A stretch of 64,000 bases of DNA, taken from positions 372,001-436,000 of the forward strand of contig NW_021167081.1 of assembly GCF_003711515.1 (NCBI RefSeq). The letters run 5' to 3'. Positions 1 through 11,998 of this stretch are shown one piece after another. The DNA comes from Sodiomyces alkalinus F11 (Eukaryota; Ascomycota; Sordariomycetes; Glomerellales; Plectosphaerellaceae). Within the stretch, counting starts at the first letter, position 1. The number at the start of each line of letters is the position of its first letter. A program made the translations under genes and the position numbers. The notes under the pieces are model-generated. The model was not told the DNA's origin and ran no database searches. It saw nothing but the letters and a program-made list of their open reading frames with translations.

Positions 1-642
1 AAGAGGTTACGTTTTTAGCACACCATCGCCAACTAAAAGAGAAAAGAGAAGGGACGGGGGGTGAAGAAAAGAAGAAAAAAGAAGAAAAAAGAAGAAAAAA
101 GAAGAAAACGCACGTTATACTGAGCCTGCCCCGACCTGCCAACCTTGATGACCTGCAGCGAGGCGTTGGTGCCGGCGGTGATGTTGAGGTCGGAGGGCAC
201 GAGCAGGTCGGAAAGGCAGAGGGTGCCGCTGCCGGTGGTGTTGAGGGGGTTCGGGGTCAGCGAGGTGGGGAAGCTGGCGACGGTGCCGTTCTCCTCGATG
301 CCGAGGTTGATGTAGAGGAAGTTGTAGGCGTGGCCGAGGGTAACGCCTAGGGAGCCGCCCGAGAGGGGCCAGTCGGTCCTGTTGCCGGAGCCGTATGCGG
401 GGCCGCCGCCTGGGAAGGGATTGTCAGCTTCATGTTCGGTCCGGAGAGGAGAGGAGAGGAGAGGAGAGGAGAGGAGAAAGGATGGAAAGGGACGAGGCGG
501 ACGACGTACAAGGCCACGACCACTGCGTGTAGTTCAGGGTGTCATCGAAGGTGTTGCCGCGCCACTCGGGGTACTTGAGCGTGAAATGTGCGGAAGAGAG
601 GCCGGCGGCGGCGAGGGTGAGGAGAGCCTGGGTGGTGAACAT
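1..642 (-). CDS. BIM1/X325-like copper-binding secreted protein, 3' end beyond window
   Basis: Exons read as 642-510 and 409-114; a third exon lies beyond the left edge. The second intron opens with GTGCGT at 113 and has a possible branch site (CTAAAAAC) near position 15, with its acceptor outside the window. The first 18 residues form a signal peptide (MFTTQALLTLAAAGLSSA), leaving His19 as the mature N-terminus, as expected for a copper-binding His brace. Following residues (HFTLKYPEWRG, then WPCG, TDWPLSGG, LGLG-like LGIEENGT, GSGTLC, ASLQV) match the fungal BIM1-like/X325 family, which is related to lytic polysaccharide monooxygenases but is tied to copper acquisition (Cryptococcus Bim1) rather than polysaccharide cleavage. 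Family members usually end in a Ser/Thr tail with a GPI signal; that part is not visible here. Several N-glycosylation sequons are present. The gene is transcribed out of the window. Confidence 0.88.
71..107. repeat. (GAAGAAAAAA)n tract in BIM1-like intron 2
   Basis: Three and a half copies of a 10-mer purine repeat, pyrimidine-rich on the coding (minus) strand, sit inside the second intron of the BIM1-like gene. It could act as an unusually distal polypyrimidine tract, or be simple slippage. Confidence 0.8.
443..476. repeat. (GGAGA)n microsatellite in BIM1-like intron 1
   Basis: About seven copies of a GGAGA/GAGGA pentamer lie inside the first intron of the BIM1-like gene, which runs from donor GTACGT at 509 to the CAG ending at 410. 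The tract is C/T-rich on the transcribed strand and does not affect the reading frame. Confidence 0.85.
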
Positions 643-1729
643 TTTGGCGAGCGGTCGTAATAAGTGACGATAACAACGGGGTATCACAACGAAACGACTG
701 AAAGACGAGACGGGAGACAGTTGAGAAGACGAAGGTGGCGAGCTGGTCAAAAGAACGGGGAGGGAAAGCTGCGATGTTCGAGACATAATATATATACCTC
801 GACGAAAGGCAGTTCCATTTCGTCTTTCGAGCTCATCCCCCGGACAAGGACCCAGTGGTCAGGGTCCGTGGTTCCTGTCCCGTCTCGGGCCGGCCGCGTT
901 GATTGGGGGATTCCATCGCCGGCGTTTGGCGCCAAGATAAAGTGAGCAAGTTTAAATATGAGGCCCCAGGCACGGGGGTAGGTAATAGTAAGGTAGCTAA
1001 GGTAGGTATCTTGTCCGCGACTCCCTATTTGGGTTACTGGGCGATTGTTCCATCACATATTGGAAGCCATTATCTGGTTTCAATTGAGAAGATGAGGAGG
1101 TTGGTCTTCCAGGTTTGTATTCTTTTTTCTCTGTGTCGCGTTCCTGGATGAAGCAGAGCAGAACCGAGGCTCGGAGAACAATAACAATAGGAGACGACAA
1201 GCTTATATAATCGTGGTGGAATGACATCGCGCAGTCCATCGTACAACGTACAACGTACATGTACAACGCACTCCGTACACATGAGGCGCGTAATGAGGCT
1301 CTTGGTGGCTGGAAGCGCGGAACCCCCTCGATTTCCCTCATCTGGGCCCCGCCTTTTGCTGGTATCTTGCTCAAACTCCCGCAGCGCTTAACCTCATATG
1401 GTCAACGGCGTTGGCCTGAGCGTCTGTATCCTCAGAAGGTACCTTAGGTAAGGTAGGTAAGGTAGTGTAGTGTAGATACCTAGGTACCTTATGTAGGTAC
1501 CTGCATACAGGCCTTACGTAATACCCCTGACCGCTTGATCACCTCGACTTCATTTTATCTATTTCGATACTCTGTACAATATTCCCCTTTCCCTTTCTCA
1601 AATCATAATGGACTCGATTGGCTATAGCAGAGTCAAACGGAGTAAAGAAAGCAGTGCCCGCCCCTATCCTCCGACGTCCTCTAGCGATACAAAGTTCCAT
1701 CCACCATCATCATTCCCTCTCCGTCCGCC
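643..1729. other. Intergenic: BIM1-like promoter and DUF4470 gene 3' flank
   Basis: No convincing gene. A TATA-like ATAATATATATA stretch lies near 785-796 on the BIM1-like side. A dense run of TAGGTACCTT/GGTAAGGTAGG elements occupies about 1437-1503, with weaker copies near 990-1010, and a GTACAACGTACAACGTACATG repeat lies near 1241-1262. Confidence 0.6.
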
Positions 1730-4700
1730 CTACATGTTGTCTTGGTCCCCCCACTGCTCCCACTTGACAATGTCCAGAGGGCTGGTCTTGTCCGGCCCGA
1801 GAACAGGCGTCCAGACATCCGTCCTGTAGACCATCGCGTCCCACGTCGGGTAGTCTCGCAACATCTCCTCCATCACGTCGTCGCGCATCCAGAAAACCGC
1901 ACGCTCCTCCACCTCGTACCACTCCCATACGGTGACAATGTGGCAGTGCTCGTTCCGGATCGAACTCGCCACGTCCCTCAGCTCCCTGTCCACAGTCCCC
2001 GTGAGGATGCCGTGGAGGTCGTCCATCGGAAAGGCGTGCACCCTGCGCACGAAGACGACGATGTGCTCCGGTCTCTCGTCCGTGAACTCTTTCCCCCGCG
2101 CCGCTATCTTCACGCCGTACTTGTGGATCTGGTGCGGCAGCAGCGTGTCGTCCTTATCCCGCCCGACGACGAAGTCCAGGAGACCTTGCCAGAGGCAGCA
2201 CTGCGTCGTCAACTCGGCGCTCCACGGCTGGAGATCGACCGAGGTCATCACATACCAGCTTCCGTGGCGGTTGTCAGACGCGTGACTCTTCAGTCCGTAC
2301 TCACTTGTGATATGTGTGCGCGACAGCACGTAGTTGGTTCCTCTGAAGAGGCTCTCTTTGTCGAACCCCAGATCCTGGAGATGTACGAGGGCGCGGAAGA
2401 AGGTCCACATGTTGAACGGGAACCACTCTTGGGCGCGAATCTTGTTCCGCCAGTGAGGCCGTCCACCGGGGGGGACCATAACTCGCAGTAGGAGGTTTTG
2501 GAGCATGTTCTCGACATGCCTCTGGCCCCATTCTGCTCTCTCCTCCTTGGAATCATCCTGAGGAACGAGACGCCACGAGAGGGGAAGACCGTAAATCATC
2601 GGGAAACTCTGGTTTTGCATTGAGGGTGGTACCTCGTCTTGTTTCATCCCGTAACACGCCGCGTATACCCTCGGCACCGTGGTGCCAAGGGACTGTACGT
2701 TGTGCTCCTCCGACCACCGCAGATATCGCAAGGCACTGTCTCGCGTCGCGTACGTGACCCGGGACGACGGGACCTTCCGGAGAAGCGGTCTACCGTGCAT
2801 CAGTGCGGCAAGCACACCACCAGCCTTGTCTCTGTTGGGAAGGGAGGGCCCCCCAAAAGAGAATTCAGGACATTCTGTCAGCAGTCGGTTCCTCCAGAAA
2901 GGGACAAAGACAAAAGACATTGGAATCGCGGCATGAATGATGAAGGTAGAGTAAGACGACATACGGGATACTGGACAAGTCAATGACGTCGAAATGGCCG
3001 TCGGTTTTGGGGTTGTAATCGAGCCAGGTGAAAGCTTTCTCGTGGAGCAAGAAGGGCGAAAGATTAGCATGAAGCTCGTCCATGGTGTTGAACACATCAT
3101 CGACGTGGAGGATCACCCGGAACTGTTTTCGTTCTAGGCAGAGGCCAACCATGCCGACCACGCTGTCAAAGTAATCCGTCACGTATTCGATGACCGAAAC
3201 AGCCTGAGCTGCCTCCGTCAACTGATTGTCGTCGTCGTTGAAGCCGTGCAGACGGCCGGCGACTTCGAAGGGCGAAAAGAATTCGTACTGAAGGGGCTTG
3301 GTGCCGGCATACACTTCGTCGCAGTTGGCGAGAAGCGTTAGGTTTCCGCGCCAGTTGGTCGCCACGTGCTCTTCGAGCATAACGAGCCTCTCGAGAGCCT
3401 CCTGAGTTTCCACTTGTACCTCGCGTCCGTCTGCCTGCGTCTCGAAAAGGCCGCAGAGGACGTCCACAATCTCGGAATACGCCGTCGCGACGTCGGTGGT
3501 TGAGTGAGAGTCTGAGTCTGCTGGTCCATCTTTGTCCAGAGACTCAGACGCAGACTCCGGGCTCTTCGAATCGTAGATCGTGGGGGGCACATCGACGATG
3601 CCGGCGGCCGACCAGAGCGCTCGATCCCGCCTATTGCCGCATGGGTTAGGCAACAGGTATTTTGAAAGGAAAGGCGCCGCCATATCGGCCCATTGCCCCA
3701 GTCCCGTAACTTTTTCGCGGTACGAATGGATGAAAGCTCTCGTCATTTGGCTCTCTTTTCTCAGGGAATAGGCCTGAGTCCACGCCAGGACCGCGGCGAG
3801 GACCGGGAAGCGAATGTCCTCGGGGACCTCGATAGTGTCATGGAATATGTTGCGGTCTGCGTTGTCCCAACTCTTGAGGGCGTCGGCAACCGCCGTTGCT
3901 GCTTCGCGCAACGACGTGTGCGCCCTGAGAGGGATGATGGGGAAGCCAAAGATGAAGCCCAGGGAAACCAAGAGTTGGCGTCTTTTTGCCTTGTCCTTCT
4001 GGGCTTCGGTCGTCAGGATCAAGTGCATGAGGACGAGCAACCGAGCTACGGCGGCAGGGTGGCGGTCCACTATCAGGATCGTCACCTTGCTGTTGAGGTT
4101 GTCGTTCTCTCTGTGAAGGAGAGCGCCGAGTTCGAAAATGGTCTGGAACAGATGCCTGCCATCTCCGGCTCCGGCGTGCAGTACGTTGACGTTTCGTCCT
4201 TCTTGATGGGCTGCCTTGAGTGTGCAGTGGTCGATGAGGGATCGAGGCCTTTCGCCGCTGACGGGGTCACTAGGATAATAGCCCCTCCTGCATCGCATAG
4301 GGCTCGCATCGTCAGTGCGGACACAGACGAACATGTCCCCAAAGTAGAATAGAATATATTAAACGGACCGGGCCGGAGAAGTCAAAAGACAAGACGACAC
4401 AACGTACATGGTGGGCTTATAGCGGGCGACGCAGGAGAGGATCATGCGCCACGACTCCCCTTTGCTGGGACATGCTCTGAAAATACCGGCAACGTTGTCG
4501 AGCCGCTTCTTCAGCTGAGCTACGAGTAGGATGAGGCCACGTTGACGGATGCCCTCATTCCTTTCCATACTATCCAGCCAGGTCCGCGCACCTGCCAGGT
4601 CGAAGTTGGCAAGGTAACCGTGGAAGACAATCGTCGTGAGAGGAGCACCGGTTTTCGCAACTGAGGAAAATTCGGCGTCGACGTGCTCCCACTGTTCGAG

Positions 4701-5187
4701 AGCCTTTTTGGCATAAAGTGCTGCTACGCGGTTGCTCTGGGAGTGGTCCCAGCTGGCGGCTAAGGCGAGAATGGCGTTGACTTCGGGGGTTGGGGACAAC
4801 AGTGGCCGGTGAACACATGCTGCCAGGGCGGCTTTCTGGGCTGGTGTAAGGAGATATCAGCAAGGGTTTCAGCAATATGTGTGACGAAAGAGAATGTAAC
4901 AGTTATAACTTCGGGGCGGGCTAGTTGTCTTTACCTTTCTTGTACTCGCCAGCGTTCAGCGGCCCTTCAAAGGCATACATAACAGCGTCTTTGTATTTGT
5001 CGTCGTCAATTTCCGCTTCTTCCGAGTTCTTTTTTACCCTGGAAGGGAGGGTAGCTGGCCCGGATAGTTCAATCTGCTCGACAGCGTTGCCCTTGCCCTT
5101 TTCGTCCGGCTTTTCAATGGCGTCCTCGACTTCTGCGGCCTTTTTGGCGGCGTTCTTCTTTTTGGCCTTGTTCTTTTTGTTGCCCAT
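1730..5187 (-). CDS. DUF4470 domain protein with lysine-rich N-terminus
   Basis: Four exons on the minus strand: 5187-4935, 4840-4408, 4287-2965 and 2831-1730. Phases close exactly and give 1036 residues. The N-terminus is very basic (MGNKKNKAKKKNAAKKA) followed by an acidic linker. Exon 2 encodes helical, TPR-like sequence (SNRVAALYAKKALEQW). Exon 3 opens the DUF4470 domain: a GAGDGRHLFQTIFELG segment then ILIVDRHPAAVARLLVLMHLI-like sequence, resembling a nucleotide-binding fold. The exon 3/4 join restores DVIDLSSIPDKAGGVLAAL, which fits the conserved end of the family and settled that acceptor. DUF4470 proteins are common in fungi, often with TPR or MYND parts, but their biochemical role is unknown. 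The start ATG at 5187 gives the lysine-rich N-terminus and is preceded by a repeat-bearing 5' flank. Function is not assigned. Confidence 0.82.
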
Positions 5188-5240
5188 GGTTGATTTTCTT
5201 TCCGGCTTTCCTGGTGGTGTTGGTTTGCCTGTGCCGTTTG

Positions 5241-5298
5241 TGTTCTCGTTGTGGTTGATAGTGGTTGGGTGTTCTCGTTGTGGTTGATAGTGGTTGGA
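5241..5298. repeat. Two tandem 29-bp copies in the 5' flank of the DUF4470 gene
   Basis: Copies at 5241-5269 and 5270-5298 differ only at the last base. They begin 54 bp upstream of the DUF4470 start codon, so they probably lie in its 5' UTR. Confidence 0.85.
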
Positions 5299-5748
5299 GA
5301 TGATGAAGAAGGGAAGAAAGGAAGAAAGGAAGGAGGGAAGAAGAAAGCAAAGAACAAGGTACTCCTGATTCACCTTGCTGGCGGGAAAGAAGAACCAACT
5401 ACAAGATACTTTATTACTTTCTCACCCGTGGACAGAGCCATGTAAGGTTCATGTGATGACGTCCCGTCGAGGGGACAATGACATGATGCTGCCTCGTGAG
5501 AAGTAGAAGGTATCTCTCATAACTACCTACCTAGGTATCTAAGGTACCTAAAGGTAAGGCAGGTACTGGTCTCGAAAAGGTATGCCATAAGCCAGAAGAG
5601 CTTCATACAGTAGGTGTCCAGAGACCCAATAGGTAAGGAGAAATAATAAAATAAAGAAAAGGAAAGGACAAAAAGAAATGCTCAATCGCTTTATGTGTTT
5701 GACCACAGAAGGTTCATCCACCTTCCGACCTCCATAGCTCCCACGACC
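5299..5748. other. Intergenic: DUF4470 promoter and hemerythrin gene 3' flank
   Basis: No gene seen. It contains a purine-rich GGAAGAAAGGAAGGAGG tract near 5311-5345 and a cluster of CCTACCTAGGTATCTAAGG elements at 5524-5566. Confidence 0.55.
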
Positions 5749-6724
5749 TCAAGACTGTTCTGGCCGAGCATACTGAGGCTGAGGCTGTCCGTATCGATCG
5801 ACGGGCGCAAACTTCCACCAGTCCGAATGGACCCAATATACGGTATTGCGGATGATAACCAAGATGATCCAGGGAACAGGGGGGAAGTTCTTCCATAGGC
5901 CCCCCTCGAAGGTCACGTCGTGGGACATGAATGCCAACATACCGCCAGCGGCCATACCAGCTTTGCCCTGCAGGTTGGGGTAAGAAGATGTTAGTTAGTC
6001 CACCTTCATGAAGGGGGGAAAAGAAAAGAAAAGAAGAAAAGAAAAAAAAAAACGCACCATATTTTGCTGAGCCTCCTCCTCAAAAACCTTAGGAAGGTCC
6101 TTCATCTTCTCCAGCCCAAACCGCCGAAGCGCCAAAAGCGTAGGGACCTCATCATGCAGATGCTGCGTCAACGACGGGCCAAACTCATCGATGAGCTCCC
6201 GTGCCCTCTGGCCATCAAACGCCACCTCCCCCTTCTGGGACGCCTCCAGGTACGTCTTGAACGCATCGAACCCGTCGTGGAACGCGGCGTGCTGCTCGAC
6301 GTTCGTCTCCATGAGGCCCGGCTCGCCGGCCATGCGCTCGACGGCGGGGAAGCACATCTCCTCTTCGCCGTCGTGGTGGAGCTGCAGCATCTGGCACCAG
6401 GTGAGGGCGTAGTTGAGGAAAGCGGGCACGTCGGCCGCCCGGACGTGGGGGGCTTGTTGGTGGATGCTGTTGAGGCAGCGGATCATGATGTTGTGGACCA
6501 CGGCCATGGTGGAGGCTAGGTCGTCGAACATGTCGGGCTGGGGCCGGGGGCCGTCAGTGAGCATTCAACCCCCTCATCCTAGGTCATGATGGTCATGAGT
6601 GGAAGAGGTTTGGTGGTTCCCGTCAGGCCGGATCGACAGTTACCTTTTGCCCTTCTGGCAGAGCGGCCGTGGGAGTAGAGCAGAGAGCGAAGGGCTTGGA
6701 AGCCCATTCGGAGTTGGAAGTCAT
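5749..6724 (-). CDS. Hemerythrin-like (HHE cation-binding) protein
   Basis: Three exons, 6724-6644, 6537-6058 and 5967-5749, all joined in phase 0, give 259 residues. The HHE four-helix bundle fills roughly residues 30-185. The metal-ligand pattern is visible: His near 42 in AVVHN, the HHDGEEE cluster near 81-87, the EQHAAFHD pair, and QHLHDEVPTLLAL near the end. Such proteins bind a di-iron centre and sense or store oxygen or iron; the exact role of the fungal cytosolic type is unknown. The C-terminal exon adds an aromatic-rich tail (WKNFPPVPWIILVIIRNT) that may be a membrane-associating or amphipathic segment and is typical of fungal members rather than the short bacterial ones. It shares a 1.6-kb bidirectional promoter region with the rhodopsin-like gene. 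Confidence 0.88.
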
Positions 6725-7164
6725 GGTGAAAATTACTGGGGAGCCCTTCTGAGTACTTGCTGAGGCGATGAGATGGCACTTGGCAGTAGGGACGAGAATG
6801 GACGAGAATAGATTTGATGTGGGCTAAGATGATGGGACCAGGGGGAATGGAGGTAAAGGAGGGGACTAAGAGCGACCCGACCGATTAAAAAGGGGTAGAG
6901 GAGCAAATAAGCGTAAGCAAACAACGTTGGTGTGGTACGCGAGAACGTCGTACAACGTACTCGTGGTACGCGTACTTGACAACAAAAGGATGGCAGTTGG
7001 GCTCAACGGTTGAACCCCATCTCCTGGTCCAAGTGCTCCCTACCTAGGTCCCCACATACAGTCCCGATTCGGAACATAGTGGACGCTAAGCCTTATATTA
7101 CCTAAGCTGCACGGGTGGCTGAGTGGCTTGGCATGGGGCTTCTGTGTCAGCGGTGTGAGTGCGA

Positions 7165-7200
7165 GGTGCGAGGTGAGGGAGGTGAGGGAGGTGAGATGAG
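7165..7200. repeat. GAGGTGAGG short tandem repeat
   Basis: Four imperfect copies of an 8-9 bp GAGGTGAG unit. Intergenic, no coding role seen. Confidence 0.7.
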
Positions 7201-7533
7201 CCTGAAAGCCCGGATTCTGTGTGGTCTGTGTGTCTAACCGACGGCAGGTGAATGCCGCTGGAAGCGATGTGGGGTAACGGTGTGGGGTTATCCACATGGT
7301 CCTCCGTGTTAATCGCACGCCCTGAAACGAAGAGTCGAAGGCGGTCGCGATCGTCAATCAACACGTCACGGAGTAATTGTTCACGACTCAACCTACATCG
7401 TACACCAGAATTCATGTGGTCTTGACCCTGTGCTTGGTTTACAAGCACGTACACTATAGCAAGAGCGCACAGCGATTTTCCAACCCTTGAGGGATCGACA
7501 GATCTGACGGTAAGGATGTGGGCCGTGGCCCTC

Positions 7534-7592
7534 GGCCCCTCTCTCGAGTCTCTCTCTCGAGTCTCTCCCTCGAGTCTCTCCCTCGAGTCCCT
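7534..7592. repeat. CTCTCGAGTCTCTC tandem repeat with XhoI-type palindromes
   Basis: About four copies of a 13-14 bp pyrimidine unit, each containing CTCGAG. Intergenic. Confidence 0.75.
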
Positions 7593-8352
7593 CCCTCCTC
7601 CTTCTCCCCTCCCTGTCTTGTCCGATTCACGGCGGCGCTCAGATACACTTGCCCGATTGGCTTCCCGTTCAGTATTACCCCGCCTCGTTAAGTAGGGCAA
7701 TACAAACGTACTTCGTACAGATCGGATAGCAATCGGATCTGTGATCTGTCCATCGTGTGGATGTGGCTTGCGCTTGCCTATCAACCGATGCACAACGCAC
7801 ATGAGCCATACGCGCCACCGGGAAGTCGAGTCTGTTCTTCTTTTTCTCATCCGAGTCTCCGTGGACCGTGGCTGGTAAAGTGGGCGAGGGTACCGTTGTA
7901 CACGATACGCTGCAAGATCGCCAAGTGGTCCGCCCCATGCTGCCGTGCTGGGATGGAAAGACAACGAGTGAGACCCACGACCGGAAGAAAAAAGGAATCC
8001 TTCGCTTCAAGTCCTTCATCCCAAGGCGACCTTGCCGCCGCATGGAACAAGCCAGACATGGTGCTTACTAGCACAATACCAATACCACCCTCGCCCCCGT
8101 CACACACGTGAGAGCTTAGCAGGGCTCCTATTAAACCCCCCCTTGTCTCGCTGTGGCCGTTCTCCTCCATCTTTACGTTGTATATAGTTGGGGGTGACGG
8201 GTCGTTGGTGCAGAGAACAGAAATCGCTCTTGACCGGACGTCTCTCTTTTCGTCTCAGGCCGCAAACCCCTCTTTCTTACAGGTTACTTTTCTCTTTTCT
8301 TGTCGTTGGGCTTGTTTTCTTTCATGTTGTTGCCTCGTTCCAACGGCACATC

Positions 8353-9818
8353 ATGTCAGAACCAATTCCTGCCCCCGATCCCTTCGAGATGCCCGGAATG
8401 CCCCAGTTTCCGGACCCCATCGATCCCGATGCTCCGGGTCGGGGGCCTCTGATCATGGGTGTCACTTGGACCATGACCATTCTGTGCATCCTCATCATCT
8501 CTGCCCGTTTCTATGTCCGTGCCACCGTCGCACGGAAAGTGAGCTCGGACGACTGGTTCATGCTAGCCGCCGTGGTATGTCGTTCTCCAGTTCTTCGTCT
8601 CCAACATCCAACACCCAACACCCAACACCCAACACACAGGACCACAGGGCCCAACGGCAACATGTTTCGGTCCTTGGTTGCTACATCAAAGACAATGGAA
8701 TCGCTAATTGGTCATCGCCACTCCCCTCGAACAGGTCATGCAAATCACTTTCCAAGGATGCATCACCGAAGCATCTCGTTGGGGGCTGGGCAAGCGGGAC
8801 GCCAACTTGTCGGTCTTTCCACAACTTATCCAGGTGCTCAAGTGGAACTGGATCTCGACAACGCCTTCCATCATGGTCTCCATCCTGGCGAGGGTCTCGG
8901 CCAACATCTTGCTCACTCGGCTGTTTGGGACCAAGCCTTGGCTCCGGTGGTTTCTCTGGATCTTCACCGGTCTGCAAGTCGTCGTTTCTAGCGTCCTTAT
9001 CGTACTCGTTTGGGTCCAGGTCGACCCGGTCGAGGGTCTATGGAACCCTTTCATGGCTGTGAACCGACGGTGGGATCCTCGCATTCAACAGAACACCTCT
9101 TACTTGGCGCAATGTATGTTATTCTCTCCCCCCTTTCCTTTTCCCGCTTCCCCTCCAAGAATGACGTACAGCTAAAGCTTCCACAGCCCTCTTCACCTTC
9201 TCCGACGTAACCTACGTCCTCTTCCCCGTCATGGTCATCTGGAAGCTCCACATGCCCCTCCGGCGCAAAATCGGCCTCGGCCTCCTCATGGGCCTGTCCC
9301 TGATCACCGCCGGCGCCTCCATCATGAAGACCATCACCACCCCGCGCGCCGACACGGGCAACACGCAAGACGCGCAGTACAACGCCAGCCTCGCGGTCCT
9401 GTGGTCCGGCATCGAGCAGAGCCTCGTCATCATCATGGGTTCGATCCCGCCGCTGCGCGCCAAGTTCAAGGCGCTCATGGTCGAGCGCTTCGGCTGGTTT
9501 GGCACCACCGTCGTCGGCTTCGTCAGCGCCGACCGCACCCGCAACAGCACCCACCACACGCACAAGCAGCAGCGCGGCTCGAAGCGCTTCTCCGGGGGGT
9601 CGCAGCAGTCGTTGCGCCGCGGGCTGCATACCGGCGACTGCATGTGGGATTCGAGTGGCTCGGGCGGGCACCGTCATGCGCCGCAGTTGTCGTCGAGTTC
9701 GGGGAGCTCGGGGGGCGAGACGCCGCCCATGGACCTGTCGACGGCCGAGATGGGGCAGATTCGGAGGACGGATGAAGTTACTATTACGTTTACGGATCAC
9801 CCCCGGACAAAATCCTGA
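8353..9818 (+). CDS. Pth11/SAT4-like rhodopsin-domain integral membrane protein
   Basis: Exons 8353-8574, 8735-9113 and 9187-9818 join in frame to 410 residues. The N-terminus is extracellular and Pro/Asp-rich, followed by about seven hydrophobic helices. Recognisable signatures are GRGP then a first helix, ISARFYVRATVARKVSSDDW (end of TM1 and the DDW loop), CITEASRWGLGKR, and the late-helix block SLAVLWSGIEQSLVIIMGSIP with IEQSL. The cytoplasmic tail of about 120 residues is Ser/Gly-rich. This is the large fungal rhodopsin-like family that includes Pth11-type GPCRs; most members here lack the extracellular CFEM domain, as does this one. Substrate or ligand is unknown. Intron 1 contains a short CAACACCC tandem repeat near 8606-8638. 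Confidence 0.88.
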
Positions 9819-11998
9819 GGGCTGTGATTCTGGGGGGGACGCGAGGGAGTAGGGAGTTACAAGTGTGGCTGCACGTGCAGACTGTAGTACATAGATAGAT
9901 CATAGATGAATCATGCATAGCCTCATGGGTAGACAAGCATAGCGTTTCTTTTTGAATGAATATTACTTCATGTTCTCTTTTGCAGGCCTGAATCTTGGTG
10001 GTTTCTCTTAGGTCAATTATTCCCAATTTCCTCGAATTGACCTCACTGCTGTTGGCGTCGTGCGCATTCGGATTATGGCGCTCCGAACGACGGGACCTCA
10101 ACTAACGCCACAGTTGCGCTGCATACTGCACTGCATTCTCTGCCTGCATGCACACCGCCCGAGGAGAAAAAAAAAGAAAGCGAATGTTGAACAGTTGAAA
10201 GGTTAAACGGAGAAGAAATACAATTGAAGCAGAAACAAATAAAATATCAATTGGGGCATATATCCAAGTGGAAAAGACGTCTGGTGTAGATGCATGTGGT
10301 CAGGGGTCGGTCCGGCGGTATCACACATTCACACTTACAGGCCGGTCCGCTGTCAGTCCCCCTAACCGTCTACTCAGTCTGCTCATTAGCCGACTGAGGG
10401 TTCCGTCGAATTTCCGGTCTTTTTCTTTTCTTTTTTCTTCTTTTTTTTTTTTTCCAATTTTCCAATTTTTCTTCCTTTTTTTCCTCCCCCCTTCTTCCCT
10501 ACTGGAACAAGTCTCAGACTTGCTTGCATCATTGATCCCTTGAATGGACAATCTGCTGAGGTGCCCTGAGTCCCTGACTCTGACAGGTCTGACCTCCCCA
10601 CCTCCCTTGGTCAGTCCAACGCCCGGGAATGGCCGGCAAGATTGCAACCGAGTCTGCCGTTCCTACAATGCCAACGAATGCGACAGTCCCCTGATTTTAT
10701 TGGTGAAGCGCACTTGAACGTGCAGCATCTTACCGGGATCTTACAACTTGCAAGGTACAGCAGCACCTTTAACCCCTCCAGGAAGGCGAATGATGAATCG
10801 AATGCTTCGATCATCCCGCGTCGACATGGCAGTTACGAAGAAAAGGAATAATCGTGGTCACTACACGTAGTGGGTTCGGCGCTATAATGGCGTCTGGTGT
10901 GATAACAAACCTGGACACGCCAAAAGAAAGACTAGGGATATGATATATCCAACCGAGTTGGAATACCTAAGCCTTTGCCAATCTCAGTGCACGAATTACT
11001 CCGTTGTCCATACTCTACATGGATAGACATCCCATCTGACCCCTCTTTACGTAGGACTCGACCTTGACATTGTCGATCAATGGAGAGGGGTTCTAAAAAT
11101 ACAGACAAATGCTACACGTGTAAACGAAAACCGTTGGATTGGCGAGGCGAGCAACGGGTGGCTGGTCGACTACGAGTCTAAGACCCGATATGGCAGGCGG
11201 GGCCGAATCGCTCCGTGTTCCGTGCCATCACTAACACCGTAACACGCCTCCCCCTCTGAATGCTACCCAACCCCTCCCCTTCTCCGATTCCTGGAGGAGC
11301 CTAGAGGATGTGCAGACCCGATGCCTCTCACTCATTGGATCAAGACTCAGTGATGCTGGAACGTCGAGGGGGGTTCTTGGCCGCCATTGCTACGTCTACG
11401 TGCAGCGTCACGCGTGCTCTGTCAACATTATTGGCTTGGTCTCGGTGATCCCATTCCCCCCCGTATTCCCAGCCGAAAAGGCAAGAGAACCAGATAACAG
11501 ATCAACCTGCCTTTACCGGTTCCTTAGATCGAGAACCAAAGGTACGTGTAAGTAGTGTAACCCGCCATCCCCACCACCCCCACCACCTACATTGTACTCC
11601 CACTATCCGTATGTATCCCCACCCCTCCCATGCCTCACCGACTTCCCCTGAACCCCTGAAACCCCTGACCCCTGATGTAGATGAACCGGGAGGCGTCATC
11701 TTGGGCGCACGGCCGGCAGAATCCGAACCAGCGACGTGGATGAGATGAATACCTACTCGAGCGTCACTATATAGCTTTCATGTTGAATCAGACACGAAGA
11801 GACGTCAAGTTCGACAAGACAAAGTGCATGTGGAAACACGGCTCGGTTCGAATCCGAGTTGAAATCTGCAAATAAGATGCCTCGATCGACTAGTGTCGGC
11901 AGTCATAAAAGTTGCACTGGGCTGTGCAGTTTTTACGCCCAGCCATGAACGTAACATGCATCTATTCATAAACAAGTATAGACCTACTTGACTTGCAA
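9819..11998. other. Convergent 2.2-kb spacer left of the biosynthetic cluster
   Basis: No gene is supported. It holds a T-rich tract (10430-10490), several C-rich runs such as CCACCCCCACCACC near 11568-11585, and a tRNA-like T-arm at 11842-11858 that lacks the rest of a tRNA. It separates the rhodopsin-like gene from the first O-methyltransferase, and so serves as a plausible left border of the cluster. Confidence 0.5.

Larger units (their letters stand above)
6725..8352. other. Divergent intergenic region between hemerythrin and rhodopsin-like genes
   Basis: No protein or RNA gene is supported. It contains GTACAACGTACTCGTGGTAC-type palindromic runs near 6950-6975, a CCTACCTAGG element at 7041, and two tandem repeats annotated separately. 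A TATA-like TGTATATAG lies near 8178, 175 bp before the rhodopsin-like start codon. Confidence 0.5.

Noticed and set aside
1742..2491. 249-codon plus-strand open frame
   Set aside because: Antisense to the last exon of the DUF4470 gene; no domain.
11842..11858. tRNA-like T-arm (CTCGG-TTCGAAT-CCGAG)
   Set aside because: No matching acceptor, D-arm or anticodon arm is found at the right distance upstream, so it is not a tRNA gene.
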